Source: Lutimaribacter degradans (lineage in GTDB: Bacteria > Pseudomonadota > Alphaproteobacteria > Rhodobacterales > Rhodobacteraceae). From it: 64,000 nt of DNA. The stretch lies in the NCBI RefSeq assembly GCF_023703375.1, contig NZ_JAMQGO010000001.1, positions 496,001-560,000 of the forward strand, written 5' to 3'. The notes beneath the pieces were generated by a model. That model worked only from the letters and a program-made list of their open reading frames with translations. It had not been told where the DNA came from and did no database searches. Shown in pieces: positions 23,974 through 33,281 of the stretch (positions are counted from its first letter, which is position 1; every line of letters starts with the position of its first letter). Made by a program: the position numbers and the translations under genes.

Positions 23974-24465
23974 ATGGTCGCATTACCCGATACGGTCGAT
24001 CACACGCCCAGGCTGCAGGCCCGCCCGGCACGGCAGGCGTTTGCTGCACTATCGGCCTCGTTGCGGTTCATGGGGGTGGTCATGATCCTGTCGGCGGTCG
24101 GCATTTGGCTGGTGCCGGTCACGGCCGGCGATGGCGCCATGGTCTTGATGAAGCTCCTGGTGTCGCTTCTGTTTGGCTGCATGGGCGCGGTGATCGTGCA
24201 ATGGGGCCGCGACGGCCGGACCGATGAAATCCATATCGACACCGGGGCGGGCGAATTGCGGCACGTGTCGCGGTCTTGCGACGGTGGGATGCGCCTGCGC
24301 GCGCGCTACCGGCTTGACGAATTGTCGGACATCCGCCTGCAAGATGGCAAGCTGACGGTCCTGGGCCAAGGCGGCGCGGCGCTGGTTCAGCTTTCGGCCG
24401 AGTCGGTCGAAGATATCGGCGCGATCCGCGCGGCGCTGATGAGGACGCCTGCCAGGGTTTCGTGA
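23974..24465 (+). CDS. hypothetical inner-membrane protein
   Basis: A 163-residue protein behind GGAGG. Two hydrophobic segments (about residues 33-51, VVMILSAVGIWLVPV, and 58-76, LMKLLVSLLFGCMGAVIV) form a hairpin, followed by a cytoplasmic beta-rich domain (DEIHIDTGAGELRHV...YRLDELSDIRLQDG). The shape resembles small PH-like membrane proteins, but no named family is assigned. The long upstream in-frame extension is antisense to rpsF and is rejected. Confidence 0.75.
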   Translation: MVALPDTVDHTPRLQARPARQAFAALSASLRFMGVVMILSAVGIWLVPVTAGDGAMVLMKLLVSLLFGCMGAVIVQWGRDGRTDEIHIDTGAGELRHVSRSCDGGMRLRARYRLDELSDIRLQDGKLTVLGQGGAALVQLSAESVEDIGAIRAALMRTPARVS

Positions 24466-24582
24466 TTTTGCATGGGCCAACAGGGCCTGTGGATTCTTGT
24501 GGAATTGTCTTGGGTGGTTCTGGGGGCGATGTATGCAGCCATGAAATTTGCGCATAAGCATACCCATGAAAAGGACCAACCC

Positions 24583-25164
24583 ATGACCCGTTTTCTGACC
24601 GCTACCGCCCTGACCGGCGCAATGCTGACCGCCACCACCGCCTTTGCCGAGCCCGAGAAATACGTGCTCGACGCCAGCCACAGCCAGGTGCTGTTCTCTT
24701 ACGATCACCTTGGATACTCGACCACCTGGGGCATGTTCGCGGGCTTCGAGGGCGAAATCATGTTCGACCAGGAGGCACCTGCCAATTCGTCGGTCAGCGT
24801 ATCGTTCCCGGCGCGCAGCATGTTCACCGGCTGGGAAGCACGGTTCGAGCATTTCATGGCCGACGACTTTTTCGGCGCTGACGAGAATGAAACGGTGGCC
24901 TTCACATCGACCGGCATCGAGGTGACGGGCGACGACACCGCCAACATCACCGGCGACCTGACGATGAACGGCATCACCAAGTCGGTCGTTCTGGCGGCCG
25001 AACTGACCCAGACCGGCAACCACCCGATGGAAAACAAGCCCTGGGCCGGCTTCAACGCGACAACGACCCTGTTGCGCAGCGATTTCGACATGGGCATGTT
25101 CACCCCGGCCATCAGCGACGAGGTCGAGGTGCAGATCTCGATCGAGGCGATGAAGGCCGAATAA
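24583..25164 (+). CDS. periplasmic YceI family protein
   Basis: A 193-residue secreted protein. Residues 1-21 are a signal peptide (FLTATALTGAMLTATTAFA). The rest is a YceI lipocalin-like beta-barrel: YVLDASHSQVLFSYDHLGYS at the start, ARFEHFMADDFFGADENETVAF in the middle, and ITGDLTMNGITKSVVL after it. YceI barrels bind isoprenoid lipids such as polyprenyl chains. A second YceI domain is fused to a cytochrome b561 at 26772-27968. Confidence 0.92.
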   Translation: MTRFLTATALTGAMLTATTAFAEPEKYVLDASHSQVLFSYDHLGYSTTWGMFAGFEGEIMFDQEAPANSSVSVSFPARSMFTGWEARFEHFMADDFFGADENETVAFTSTGIEVTGDDTANITGDLTMNGITKSVVLAAELTQTGNHPMENKPWAGFNATTTLLRSDFDMGMFTPAISDEVEVQISIEAMKAE

Positions 25165-25185
25165 GCCGTATTCGTCGCAACGACC

Positions 25186-25220
25186 AAGGGCCGCCGGGGG
25201 ATACCTGCGCGGCCCTTTTT
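25186..25220 (+). terminator. yceI terminator
   Basis: AAGGGCCGC pairs with GCGGCCCTT, followed by T residues, 22 bases after the stop. Confidence 0.8.
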
Positions 25221-25297
25221 CATGCGGCCAAGGCCGGAGCTCGGCCCGCGCGCCCCTGTGGCTTCGGGCGCGATGACGCTTGGTCTGGCCTATACGT

Positions 25298-26710
25298 TCA
25301 TTCCATCTGCGCCCAAAGCCGTTGCATCAGCGTGCCCGCCCCATCCTCGACCGCCTGCGCCGCGGCAAGCGCGGTGTCCTCGCGGAACCGCGTGGCGGTC
25401 AGCTGCACGCCGACCGGCTGGGCGTCCAGCACATCAACTGGTACCACGACCGAGGGCAGGCCAAGATAGTTCATCACCCCCATGTAGCGCCCGCCGTCCT
25501 GCATCAGGCGACGCATGGCATCGGCACCGTCCAGGTCGCCGCGCGGCCCCGGCGTGCGCTGCACCATCAAGGGGGACAGGATCACCGGGTACTCTTCGAG
25601 CAGGGCAAGCCATGCGCGCAGGCGGGTCAGCCGCTCGGCCTGCGCCAGCATGTAGGATTTCAGGTCCAGGTCGCGCGAGAATGCCTTGAAGGCATCGAGC
25701 ACGCGGTTGAACGCCTCGGACCCGGCGGTGCGCATCGAGTCTTCGGACAGGGTGCACATCTCGGCAAACAACAGGTCGGCCCAGGCCTGCCAGGTGCCAG
25801 CCACGTCGGGCATCTCGATCTCGTCCACGGTGTAGCCGGCGGCGCGCAGGTGCCCGGCGGCCTGCGCATAGATCGCCACGATGCCAGGATCGGCATCCAT
25901 GTCGTCATAAATCGGCGCCATGGCCACGCGGCGCGGTTGCGGCGCGCCGGTCATGGGCATCGGCACATGCAGCGGGTCTCGCGGGTCGTGCGCGGCCATC
26001 ACCTGCAGCCCCAGCCTGGTGTCGGCCACGTCACGCGCGATCGGGCCTTGCGTCGACATGAGCTGCGCCACGAAAGGCCGCTCACTGGCAAGCGAAGGGT
26101 TGAAGGCCGGAATACGCCCCTGCGTGGGCCGGATGGTCGCCAGCCCGCAGCAATAGGCCGGCCAGCGCAAGGAGCCGCCGATATCGTTGCCATGGGCCAG
26201 CGTGCCGATCCCCGCCGCCACGGCCGCGGCCGCGCCCCCCGACGAGCCGCCACAGGTGATTTCGCGGCTCCACGGGTTCAGCGTCAGACCGTGCACGGGG
26301 TTGTCGGTGAAAGCGCGCATGGAAAACTCGGGCGTGTTGGTCTGGCCGAGGATCACCGCGCCCGCGCGGCGCAAATTGGCCACGACGGGCGCATCGGCAG
26401 GGGCGGTCAGATCGGCAAAGGCCGGCACGCCATTGATATTCGGCGTGCCCGCGACATCCACGTTTTGCTTGACGGTGATCGGCACGCCATGCATCGGCCC
26501 GCAATGCAGCCCCGCGGCCTGCGCGCGGTCGGCGCTGTGGGCCGTTTCAAGCGCGCTGTCGGTCATGTCGTGAACGACCGCGTTCAGTGTCGGGTTTACC
26601 TCGCTCATGCGCGCCAGGTGCGCCTCGGTCGCCTCGACGCTTGTCAGCGCCCCGCCGCGGATCGCGGCTGCGGTTTGCGCGGCGCTGAGTTGCCAGATCG
26701 GTTTGTCCAT
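25298..26710 (-). CDS. amidase signature family hydrolase
   Basis: A 470-residue amidase. The catalytic Lys is in ITVKQNVDVAGTPN near residue 80. The signature loop NPWSREITCGGSSGGAAAA near 150-168 holds the cis-Ser, and the nucleophile lies in GNDIGGSLRWPA. The start MDKPIWQLSAAQTAAAI at 26710 is the usual one, so a longer frame is trimmed. The substrate cannot be told from sequence. It is convergent with the upstream yceI gene. Confidence 0.92.
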   Translation of the reverse strand: MDKPIWQLSAAQTAAAIRGGALTSVEATEAHLARMSEVNPTLNAVVHDMTDSALETAHSADRAQAAGLHCGPMHGVPITVKQNVDVAGTPNINGVPAFADLTAPADAPVVANLRRAGAVILGQTNTPEFSMRAFTDNPVHGLTLNPWSREITCGGSSGGAAAAVAAGIGTLAHGNDIGGSLRWPAYCCGLATIRPTQGRIPAFNPSLASERPFVAQLMSTQGPIARDVADTRLGLQVMAAHDPRDPLHVPMPMTGAPQPRRVAMAPIYDDMDADPGIVAIYAQAAGHLRAAGYTVDEIEMPDVAGTWQAWADLLFAEMCTLSEDSMRTAGSEAFNRVLDAFKAFSRDLDLKSYMLAQAERLTRLRAWLALLEEYPVILSPLMVQRTPGPRGDLDGADAMRRLMQDGGRYMGVMNYLGLPSVVVPVDVLDAQPVGVQLTATRFREDTALAAAQAVEDGAGTLMQRLWAQME

Positions 26711-26771
26711 GCTCTCCCCCTTGGTTGGCGGCCAGTAGGGGGCAGGGGCGGCTATCATGCAAGGGTTTTGT

Positions 26772-27968
26772 CTAGCGGGCGCGCTCTGCGGTGAGCGCCA
26801 CGGCGACCTCTACCTCAAAGCCCAGCTGCGCCGGATCGGTCATCTGCGTGCCGATGCCGAAATCGCGCCGGTCCAGCGTCAGCCCCCCTTCCATCTGCGC
26901 CACGCCATCGGTGAGGTCCAAGTCGAAAGGCAGGGTGACGGGCACGGTTTCGCCTTTCAGGGTCAGCGTGCCGGTGGCCACATAGGCCCGGTCCGCGTTG
27001 GCGGCCCGTGCGATTTCGGCCTGAAACCGCGCGGTGTCATGCGTTTCGGCATCGAAATAGTCGGGCCCCAATGCCTGGTCGGTGACCGAGCCCAGCGTCA
27101 GCGACGGGATCGCGATTCTGACCGCAACCTCGCCGGTGCCCGAGTCGGGGTCAAAGGCGATATCGGCCTGCCAGTTGCCGAATTGGCCCTGCACCGCGCT
27201 ACCGAATTGCTGAACCGTGATCGACAGGCGCCCGTCTTGCACCTGCCACTCGCCGGTGCCCCCTGCCAGGCTGGCCTCGGGCGTATCGGCCGCCGTGCCC
27301 GCAACACCCCAGCCCAGAACGCCCAGCCACAGCGCCAGCGCCGCGGCCACGGGCGCGGCGTGGCCGGGTTGGCCCGTGCTGGGCGCCGCCTCGGCCCGGC
27401 CCGGCAACATCCGGCGCAACGTGCCGTCGCGGTCGACCAGGTGGTGTTTCAGCGCGCCCGCGATGTGCAACACCAGCGCCCCGATCAGAACCTTGGTGGC
27501 CAGCCAGTGCACGGCGCCCGCCGTGTCGGCCCAGGCGGTGCTTTGCGGCACGAAGGGCAGGGTCTGGCCAAGGGGCCACCAGATCGGCGCATAGCCCGTT
27601 TGCGCCGCGTGATGCACCCAACCCGAGAGCGGCACGATCACCAGCGCCCCGTAAAGCGCCCAGTGAACGACGGCAGCCAGGAACGCCTCGGCGCGCCGGT
27701 CACCGTTGAGCAGGCCAGGCCGGGCTTGCGTTAGGGCCCACAGGATGCGCGCAACCGCCACGAAGAACACCGTGACGCCAATGGTCTTGTGCACGGAAAA
27801 CAGCGTGGCCACCCGCGCCAGGGCGGCGCTGTCCTGCGAGGTGATGTCATGCGCCATGTCCGTGGCGATCAGGCCAAGGGGAATGGCTGTCAGGATCAGG
27901 AGCGCGGTCAGCCAATGCAGGGTCTTTGCGACGCTGCCATAGCGGGTTGCGGTGTTTTGCGCGGGCAT
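26772..27968 (-). CDS. cytochrome b561-YceI fusion protein
   Basis: A 398-residue two-domain protein behind GGAGG. Residues 1-185 form a four-helix b561-type diheme cytochrome: KTLHWLTALLIL, FSVHKTIGVTVF, AVVHWALYGALVI and VLHIAGALKHH supply heme histidines. Residues about 200-220 are a further membrane segment. Residues 225-398 are a periplasmic YceI barrel (WQVQDGRLSITVQQFGS, ending TDPAQLGFEVEVAVAL). A larger in-frame ORF to 29135 runs antisense to fabD and is not real. The fusion suggests electron transfer to a lipid-like ligand, perhaps a quinone, in the barrel; this is inference. Confidence 0.93.
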   Translation of the reverse strand: MPAQNTATRYGSVAKTLHWLTALLILTAIPLGLIATDMAHDITSQDSAALARVATLFSVHKTIGVTVFFVAVARILWALTQARPGLLNGDRRAEAFLAAVVHWALYGALVIVPLSGWVHHAAQTGYAPIWWPLGQTLPFVPQSTAWADTAGAVHWLATKVLIGALVLHIAGALKHHLVDRDGTLRRMLPGRAEAAPSTGQPGHAAPVAAALALWLGVLGWGVAGTAADTPEASLAGGTGEWQVQDGRLSITVQQFGSAVQGQFGNWQADIAFDPDSGTGEVAVRIAIPSLTLGSVTDQALGPDYFDAETHDTARFQAEIARAANADRAYVATGTLTLKGETVPVTLPFDLDLTDGVAQMEGGLTLDRRDFGIGTQMTDPAQLGFEVEVAVALTAERAR

Positions 27969-28127
27969 GGAAACCTCCGGTGTGTTGCCCGCACAAGATA
28001 GATACGCCGGCGCGCGCCGCCATTGCCGCGTTCGCACAGCGCCCGTGCAGTGATGCGCGCCTTGCCGTTGCGCCTGCGCACCGGGGGCGCTATGCCGGGC
28101 AAAAGGCGACAAGGAGGGGCACAACAG

Positions 28128-29069
28128 ATGAGCCGCGCATTCGTATTTCCCGGGCAGGGCGCCCAGACCATCGGCATGGGCCGCGACCTGGCCGATGCCT
28201 ATCCGCAGGCCCGCGCCGTGTTCGACGAGGTTGACGAGGCACTGGGCGAAAAGCTGTCGGCGCTGATCTGGGATGGCGCACAGGACGACCTGACGCTGAC
28301 CCGGAACGCCCAGCCCGCGCTGATGGCAACCAGCATGGCCGCGATGCGCGCGCTGGAGGCCGAGGGCGTGGGCGTGGAGGCGGCATCCTACGTCGCGGGC
28401 CACTCGCTGGGGGAATACTCGGCGCTGGCCGCCGCCGGCGCGCTCAGCGTGGCGGATGCCGCGCGGCTGCTGCGCATCCGTGGCGCGGCCATGCAAGAGG
28501 CCGTGCCGGTAGGTGTCGGCGCGATGGCGGCGCTTTTGGGGCTTGATTTCGAAACGGCACAGGCCGTCGCGGCCGAAGCCGCCCAGGGCGAAGTCTGCCA
28601 GGCCGCGAATGACAACGATCCGGGCCAGGTGGTGGTTTCCGGGCATAAGGCGGCCGTGGAACGCGCGGTCGAGATCGCGAAGGGCAAGGGTGCCAAGCGG
28701 GCGGTCATGCTGCCGGTCAGCGCGCCGTTTCATTGTGCATTGATGCAACCCGCCGCCGAGCGGATGCAATCGGCGCTGGCCGAGGTCACGATTGCCGCGC
28801 CCAAGGTGCCGCTCGTGGCCAATGTGCGCGCCGAGGCCGTGAGTGCGCCCGACACGATCCGCGCGCTTCTGGTCGAGCAGGTGACAGGCTCGGTCCGCTG
28901 GCGTGAAAGCGTTGGCTGGATGGCCGGCCAGGGCGTGGACGAGATTTGGGAAATCGGCGCGGGCAAGTCGCTGTCGGGCATGGTGCGCCGGATCGACCGC
29001 GCCATAACCTGCCGCGCGGTTGCCACGCCCGATGACGTGAAACAGGCAAAGGATGCGCTGACCGGCTGA
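28128..29069 (+). CDS. fabD: malonyl-CoA:ACP transacylase
   Basis: A 313-residue enzyme loading malonyl groups onto acyl carrier protein for fatty acid synthesis. FVFPGQGAQTIGMG at the N terminus, the nucleophile Ser in GHSLGEYSALAAAG near residue 92, LLRIRGAAMQEAV, and the catalytic His in VSAPFHCALMQPA near 200 are all present. AAGGAGG precedes the ATG. First gene of the fabD-fabG set. Confidence 0.97.
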   Translation: MSRAFVFPGQGAQTIGMGRDLADAYPQARAVFDEVDEALGEKLSALIWDGAQDDLTLTRNAQPALMATSMAAMRALEAEGVGVEAASYVAGHSLGEYSALAAAGALSVADAARLLRIRGAAMQEAVPVGVGAMAALLGLDFETAQAVAAEAAQGEVCQAANDNDPGQVVVSGHKAAVERAVEIAKGKGAKRAVMLPVSAPFHCALMQPAAERMQSALAEVTIAAPKVPLVANVRAEAVSAPDTIRALLVEQVTGSVRWRESVGWMAGQGVDEIWEIGAGKSLSGMVRRIDRAITCRAVATPDDVKQAKDALTG

Positions 29070-29077
29070 TACGGTCA

Positions 29078-29126
29078 CCAAGAGTTTTCGCGAAAACTCT
29101 TGGCGGATTTCATGGCATGAAATCCG
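29078..29126. repeat. twin palindromes between fabD and fabG
   Basis: Bases 29078-29103 are a perfect 26-bp palindrome centred on TTTTCGCGAAAA. It is followed without a gap by a second perfect inverted repeat at 29104-29126 (CGGATTTCAT, GGC, ATGAAATCCG). Together they fill most of the 83-bp spacer. They may act as a processing or stability hairpin pair, or be one copy of a dispersed intergenic palindrome family. Confidence 0.85.
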
Positions 29127-29152
29127 CGCCAGCAAGAGGAAGGATTTGGAAC

Positions 29153-29890
29153 ATGTTTGATCTTACGGGAAAATCGGCGCTGGTCACCGGCGCATCCGGG
29201 GGCATTGGCGGGGCCATCGCCAAGGCGCTGCACGAGGCAGGGGCGCGCGTTGGCCTGTCGGGCACGCGGGTTGAGCCGCTGGAGGCGCTGGCCGCCGAGC
29301 TGGGCGAGCGGGCCCATGTGCTGCCGTGCAACTTGTCGGACCCGGAGGCTGTCGATGCGCTGCCGAAGCAGGCGGTCGAGGCGATGGGCGCGGTTGATAT
29401 CCTGGTGAACAACGCCGGTATCACGCGCGACCAGATCTTCATGCGCATGTCGGATGACGAATGGCAGTCGGTGATCGACGTGAACCTGACGGCAGCCATG
29501 CGGCTGTGCCGGGGCGTCATGCGCCCGATGATGAAGGCGCGCTGGGGCCGGATCATCAATATAAGCTCGATCGTCGGCGCCACCGGCAACCCGGGCCAGG
29601 TGAACTATGCCGCAGCCAAGGCGGGCCTGGTCGGCATGACCAAATCCATCGCCTACGAGGTGGCCAGCCGTGGCATCACCGCCAACGCGGTTGCGCCCGG
29701 CTTTATTGCCACGGCAATGACCGACAAGCTGAGCGATGAGCAGAAAGACAAGATCAACGCCCAGATCCCGGCTGCACGCATGGGCACACCCGAGGAGATC
29801 GCCGCGGCGGTGCTGTATCTTGCCAGCGCCGAGGCGGGCTATGTCACCGGCGCCACGCTGCATGTGAACGGCGGAATGGCGATGCTGTAG
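29153..29890 (+). CDS. fabG: 3-oxoacyl-ACP reductase
   Basis: A 245-residue NADPH-dependent short-chain dehydrogenase performing the first reduction of the fatty acid cycle. TGASGGIGGAIA is the cofactor loop and NNAGIT the structural motif. The catalytic Ser (NISSIVG), Tyr and Lys (YAAAKAG) are in place. The C-terminal YVTGATLHVNGGMAML is typical of FabG. AGAGGAAGG precedes the ATG. It is the second gene after fabD. Confidence 0.97.
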   Translation: MFDLTGKSALVTGASGGIGGAIAKALHEAGARVGLSGTRVEPLEALAAELGERAHVLPCNLSDPEAVDALPKQAVEAMGAVDILVNNAGITRDQIFMRMSDDEWQSVIDVNLTAAMRLCRGVMRPMMKARWGRIINISSIVGATGNPGQVNYAAAKAGLVGMTKSIAYEVASRGITANAVAPGFIATAMTDKLSDEQKDKINAQIPAARMGTPEEIAAAVLYLASAEAGYVTGATLHVNGGMAML

Positions 29891-30304
29891 ACGCCGCTGC
29901 CAGCCCGGAGATTCGTGTCATGCCAGCCGGTGCATGGCGCGTTTCGGGCGGCGGGAAGGTCACCGCCACGTGGCGGTAAACGGGCGATGGCCGCGACGGC
30001 CCGAAGGCGCACAAACCCGGTTTTGTCTTTTTGCGACAATGCCTTGTGCGGCTGCGGGCGGGAAATTCCGTGGTAACCATGCCTTGCGGCGGCGCCCGCG
30101 AGGCTCTATCTCTGGCAGTGCTTGAAAGCGTTTGCCTTGTGAGCCGCATGTGCTATAGGCCACGCAGTCGAACCGGGGGGTGCCCTTGGTTCTCCCCAAG
30201 CGGGGTCTTTAAACCCGTCCGGATCGAACCGGGCACCGATTGCCACCTCCGCAGGGCGAGGGCAGAAACGGGCGCGAGCGCCCAAAAGTTGTGAGGACTG
30301 AACC
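29891..30304. other. 414-bp spacer before acpP
   Basis: No gene is seen. It should contain the acpP promoter; CTATAG at 30153 is a possible -10 element but I cannot place a good -35. GTGAGGA just before 30305 is the acpP ribosome-binding region. Confidence 0.5.
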
Positions 30305-30538
30305 ATGAGCGATATCGCAGATCGCGTGAAAAAAATCGTTGTCGAGCATCTGGGCGTCGAAGAGGACAAGGTGACCGAGAACGCCTCGTTCATTGACGAT
30401 CTGGGCGCAGACAGCCTGGACACCGTGGAACTGGTGATGGCCTTCGAAGAAGAGTTCGGCATCGAGATCCCCGATGACGCAGCCGAGACGATCCAGACCT
30501 TTGGTGACGCGATCAAGTTCATCACGGACGCACAGTAA
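30305..30538 (+). CDS. acpP: acyl carrier protein
   Basis: A 77-residue acidic carrier protein of fatty acid synthesis. The phosphopantetheine attachment Ser is in [20 protein letters not shown] near residue 37. Length and helix pattern are standard. It lies downstream of fabD-fabG and upstream of fabF (with an antiporter gene in between on the other strand). Confidence 0.98.
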   Translation: MSDIADRVKKIVVEHLGVEEDKVTENASFIDDLGADSLDTVELVMAFEEEFGIEIPDDAAETIQTFGDAIKFITDAQ

Positions 30539-30568
30539 GAATTTCACGCGCCCCTAGTTGCGCGGCCA

Positions 30569-30600
30569 AGGCCCCCGTCGGTTTCGGCGGGGGCCTTTTT
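30569..30600 (+). terminator. acpP terminator
   Basis: AAGGCCCCCG and CGGGGGCCTT form a strong stem followed by T residues. Confidence 0.92.
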
Positions 30601-30689
30601 CGTATGCCCTTGTCCCACCCGATCTGCTCGCAGGGCGCGAATCGATCAGGCCCAGCCGCCAGGTGCCCGGGGATCGGCCCGCCGGAATT

Positions 30690-31862
30690 TCAGTCCTGGC
30701 GCCCGGATTTGCGGATGGCCCATAGCGCGGCAGGCGGGCCAAGCAGCTCGAACAGCACGGTGGCGCCGATTGTCATGGCCATGATCGTCTCGCCCCATTG
30801 CGGGAATTCCTGCGCCGCGACCAGGGCCGTGCCAACGGCAACACCCGCCTGCGGCAGCAGCGCCGCGCCGTAAAGCGCGCGTTCGGGCGCGGGCGAGCCG
30901 CCAAGCGCCGCCCCCAGCCATCCGCCGATCACACGCGCGGTAATGCGCAGGGCGATATAGGCCACGCCGGCGGCCCCCAGCGCGGCCAGTGCCGCCAGGT
31001 CAAGCGCCGCTCCTGCCAGCACGAAGAACAGCACCAGGAAGGGCCAGCGGGCGTGCTCGATCTCGTGAAAGGCGCGCTCGTGGTGGCGCGCGGTGTTGAC
31101 CAGAACCATGCCGGCGGTCATCCCCGCGATCAGGTAGCTGAGGTCGAGCGCAAGCGCCGCGCCCGACAGCAGAAAGACCAGGGCCAACCCCTCGATCAGC
31201 AGCGGCTCACCTTCTTCGATCCGGCCGGTCAGCCATGCGCCGGGCAGGCCGATGGCCACGCCCAGCAGGACCGAGCCCAGGATGTCGCGCGCAAGATGCA
31301 GGGGGATGTCGGCGCCGTTGGTGGTGCCCGACACCTGCTGTACCGCCAGCACGATCAGCGAAAAGGCGACGAGGCCCCAGGCATCGTCGATGGCGACGAC
31401 CCCGGCCAGCGTGCGGGTAAAACGCGTGTCGCGGCGCGATTGCGCGATCACGTCCTGCACCGCTGCCGGGTCGGTTGCCGTGGCGATGGCCGCCAGCAGC
31501 AGCGCAAGCCCCAAGGGCACCCCCATCGCCCACAGACCCAGCGCAACCAGAGCAAGCGTCATCCCCACGATTGCAAGCGAGAGCGCAAGGATGGCGCGGC
31601 CTCGGCTGCGCAGCGTGTCCAGCGACAGCGAGGAGCCCAGCAGGAAGGCCACCATTGTCAGCGCGGTGGTCGACAGGAAATTCTGCAACGTCTCGCCCGG
31701 ACGGGGCAGCAGGTCGAGCCCGGCACCGCCCAGAAGCACGCCGGACAGCAGCAGCAGGCTGACACGCGGAAGGGCGGTGCGCCGCGCGATGCTGTCGGCC
31801 AGCAGGCCCAGCCCGAAAATGCCGCCGATCATGAGGAAAATCGGTGCCAGCTCTTGAGACAT
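30690..31862 (-). CDS. cation:proton antiporter, CPA family
   Basis: A 390-residue integral membrane protein with about eleven hydrophobic segments. ATATDPAAVQDVI near residue 130 is the conserved TDP element of the crossing helices, and VVAIDDAWGLVAF near 158 carries the paired acidic residues expected at the ion site. No C-terminal TrkA or other regulatory domain is present. The exchanged cation (Na or K) is not readable. It sits alone on the minus strand between acpP and fabF. Confidence 0.88.
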   Translation of the reverse strand: MSQELAPIFLMIGGIFGLGLLADSIARRTALPRVSLLLLSGVLLGGAGLDLLPRPGETLQNFLSTTALTMVAFLLGSSLSLDTLRSRGRAILALSLAIVGMTLALVALGLWAMGVPLGLALLLAAIATATDPAAVQDVIAQSRRDTRFTRTLAGVVAIDDAWGLVAFSLIVLAVQQVSGTTNGADIPLHLARDILGSVLLGVAIGLPGAWLTGRIEEGEPLLIEGLALVFLLSGAALALDLSYLIAGMTAGMVLVNTARHHERAFHEIEHARWPFLVLFFVLAGAALDLAALAALGAAGVAYIALRITARVIGGWLGAALGGSPAPERALYGAALLPQAGVAVGTALVAAQEFPQWGETIMAMTIGATVLFELLGPPAALWAIRKSGRQD

Positions 31863-32021
31863 CGGGGTATGCGTTCCTATTTTCGGGTCACTTCACATGA
31901 CCGCGTGGCTGTCGCGCCGTCAAGCGGGCGGTCGCCCGTGCATCAGGACCCGCTGCCCTCTTGCCCCGGTCGGGCCGGTCGGGGTAAGAGCGGTCAAAGC
32001 GCTAAAGAGGGGGCAGACTTC

Positions 32022-33281
32022 ATGCGTCGCGTTGTTGTTACCGGGCTGGGCCTTGTCACACCCTTGGCCTGCGGGGTCGAGGAAACCTGGAGCCGTCTGC
32101 TGGACGGCCAGTCGGGGGCGGGGCCTATCACGCGCTTCGACCCTGAGCGGGTGCAGACGAAATACGCCTGCCAGGTGCCCTTGGGCGATGGCACCGACGG
32201 CACGTTCAACGCCGACGACTGGATGGAGCCGAAAGAACGCCGCAAGGTCGATGACTTCATCCTTTACGGGGTCGCCGCTGCCGACCAGGCGGTGCACGAT
32301 GCCGGCTGGACGCCCGAGGCCGAGGAAGACCGGCTGCGCACCGGCGTGATGCTTGGTTCGGGCATCGGTGGACTGCAGTCGATTGAGCAGACGACGCTGA
32401 TGATGGCCGAAAAAGGGCCGCGGCGGGTGTCGCCGTTCTTCATTCCCGGCGCGTTGATCAACCTGATTTCCGGTCAGGTCAGCATCAAGTACGGTTTCAA
32501 GGGGCCGAACCACGCGGTAGTGACGGCCTGTTCCACCGGGGCACATGCCATCGGTGACGCGGCGCGGCTGATCCAGTGGGGCGATGCCGAGGTGATGGTG
32601 GCGGGCGGCGCCGAGGCCGCGATTTGCGAGATCGGCATTGCCGGGTTCAACGCCTGCAAGGCGCTGAGCACCAAGCGCGCCGATGATCCCAAGGGGGCAA
32701 GCCGGCCTTACGATGCCGATCGCGACGGGTTCGTGATGGGGGAAGGCGCGGGCGTTGTCGTTCTCGAGGAATACGAGCACGCCAAGGCACGGGGCGCCAA
32801 GATCTATGCCGAGATTCTGGGCTACGGCCTGTCGGGCGACGCGTATCACATCACCGCGCCCAGCGAGGATGGCGATGGCGGTTTCCGCTCGATGAAGGCG
32901 GCGTTGGAGCGCGCGGGGCTGCAACCGACGGATATCGATTACATCAACGCCCATGGCACCAGCACCATGGCCGACGTGATCGAACTGGCCGCGGTAGAGC
33001 GGCTGTTGGGCAACGCGGCGGCCACGGCGACCATGTCATCGACCAAATCGGCCACCGGGCACCTGCTGGGCGCGGCCGGTGCCATCGAGGCGATATTCTC
33101 GATTCTTGCCATCCGCGACCAGGTCGCGCCGCCCACGATCAACCTGGACAACCCGGCAGTCGAGACGACGCTGGACCTGGCCCCGAATGAAAAGCGCGAA
33201 CGAGAGATCAACGTGGCGTTGTCGAACAGTTTCGGATTTGGGGGAACCAATGCCAGCCTGATCGTTGGGAAACCGCGCTGA
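32022..33281 (+). CDS. fabF: 3-oxoacyl-ACP synthase II
   Basis: A 419-residue condensing enzyme for chain elongation. The Cys-His-His triad is in VTACSTGAHA, NAHGTSTM and SATGHLLGAAGA; the FGFGGTNASL loop closes the C terminus. Relative to the usual fabF, VETTLDLAPNEKRER is normal. The start MRRVVVTGLGL at 32022 follows AAGAGGGGG. A longer upstream frame is antisense to the antiporter and rejected. Its stop overlaps the mltG start (TGATG). Confidence 0.97.
   Translation: MRRVVVTGLGLVTPLACGVEETWSRLLDGQSGAGPITRFDPERVQTKYACQVPLGDGTDGTFNADDWMEPKERRKVDDFILYGVAAADQAVHDAGWTPEAEEDRLRTGVMLGSGIGGLQSIEQTTLMMAEKGPRRVSPFFIPGALINLISGQVSIKYGFKGPNHAVVTACSTGAHAIGDAARLIQWGDAEVMVAGGAEAAICEIGIAGFNACKALSTKRADDPKGASRPYDADRDGFVMGEGAGVVVLEEYEHAKARGAKIYAEILGYGLSGDAYHITAPSEDGDGGFRSMKAALERAGLQPTDIDYINAHGTSTMADVIELAAVERLLGNAAATATMSSTKSATGHLLGAAGAIEAIFSILAIRDQVAPPTINLDNPAVETTLDLAPNEKREREINVALSNSFGFGGTNASLIVGKPR

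Noticed and set aside
27969..29135. N-terminal extension of the cytochrome b561 frame
   Set aside because: Antisense to fabD; the real start follows GGAGG at 27968.
30798..32021. Long N-terminal extension of the fabF frame
   Set aside because: It is antisense to the antiporter gene; fabF starts at MRRVVVTGLG with its own ribosome-binding site.
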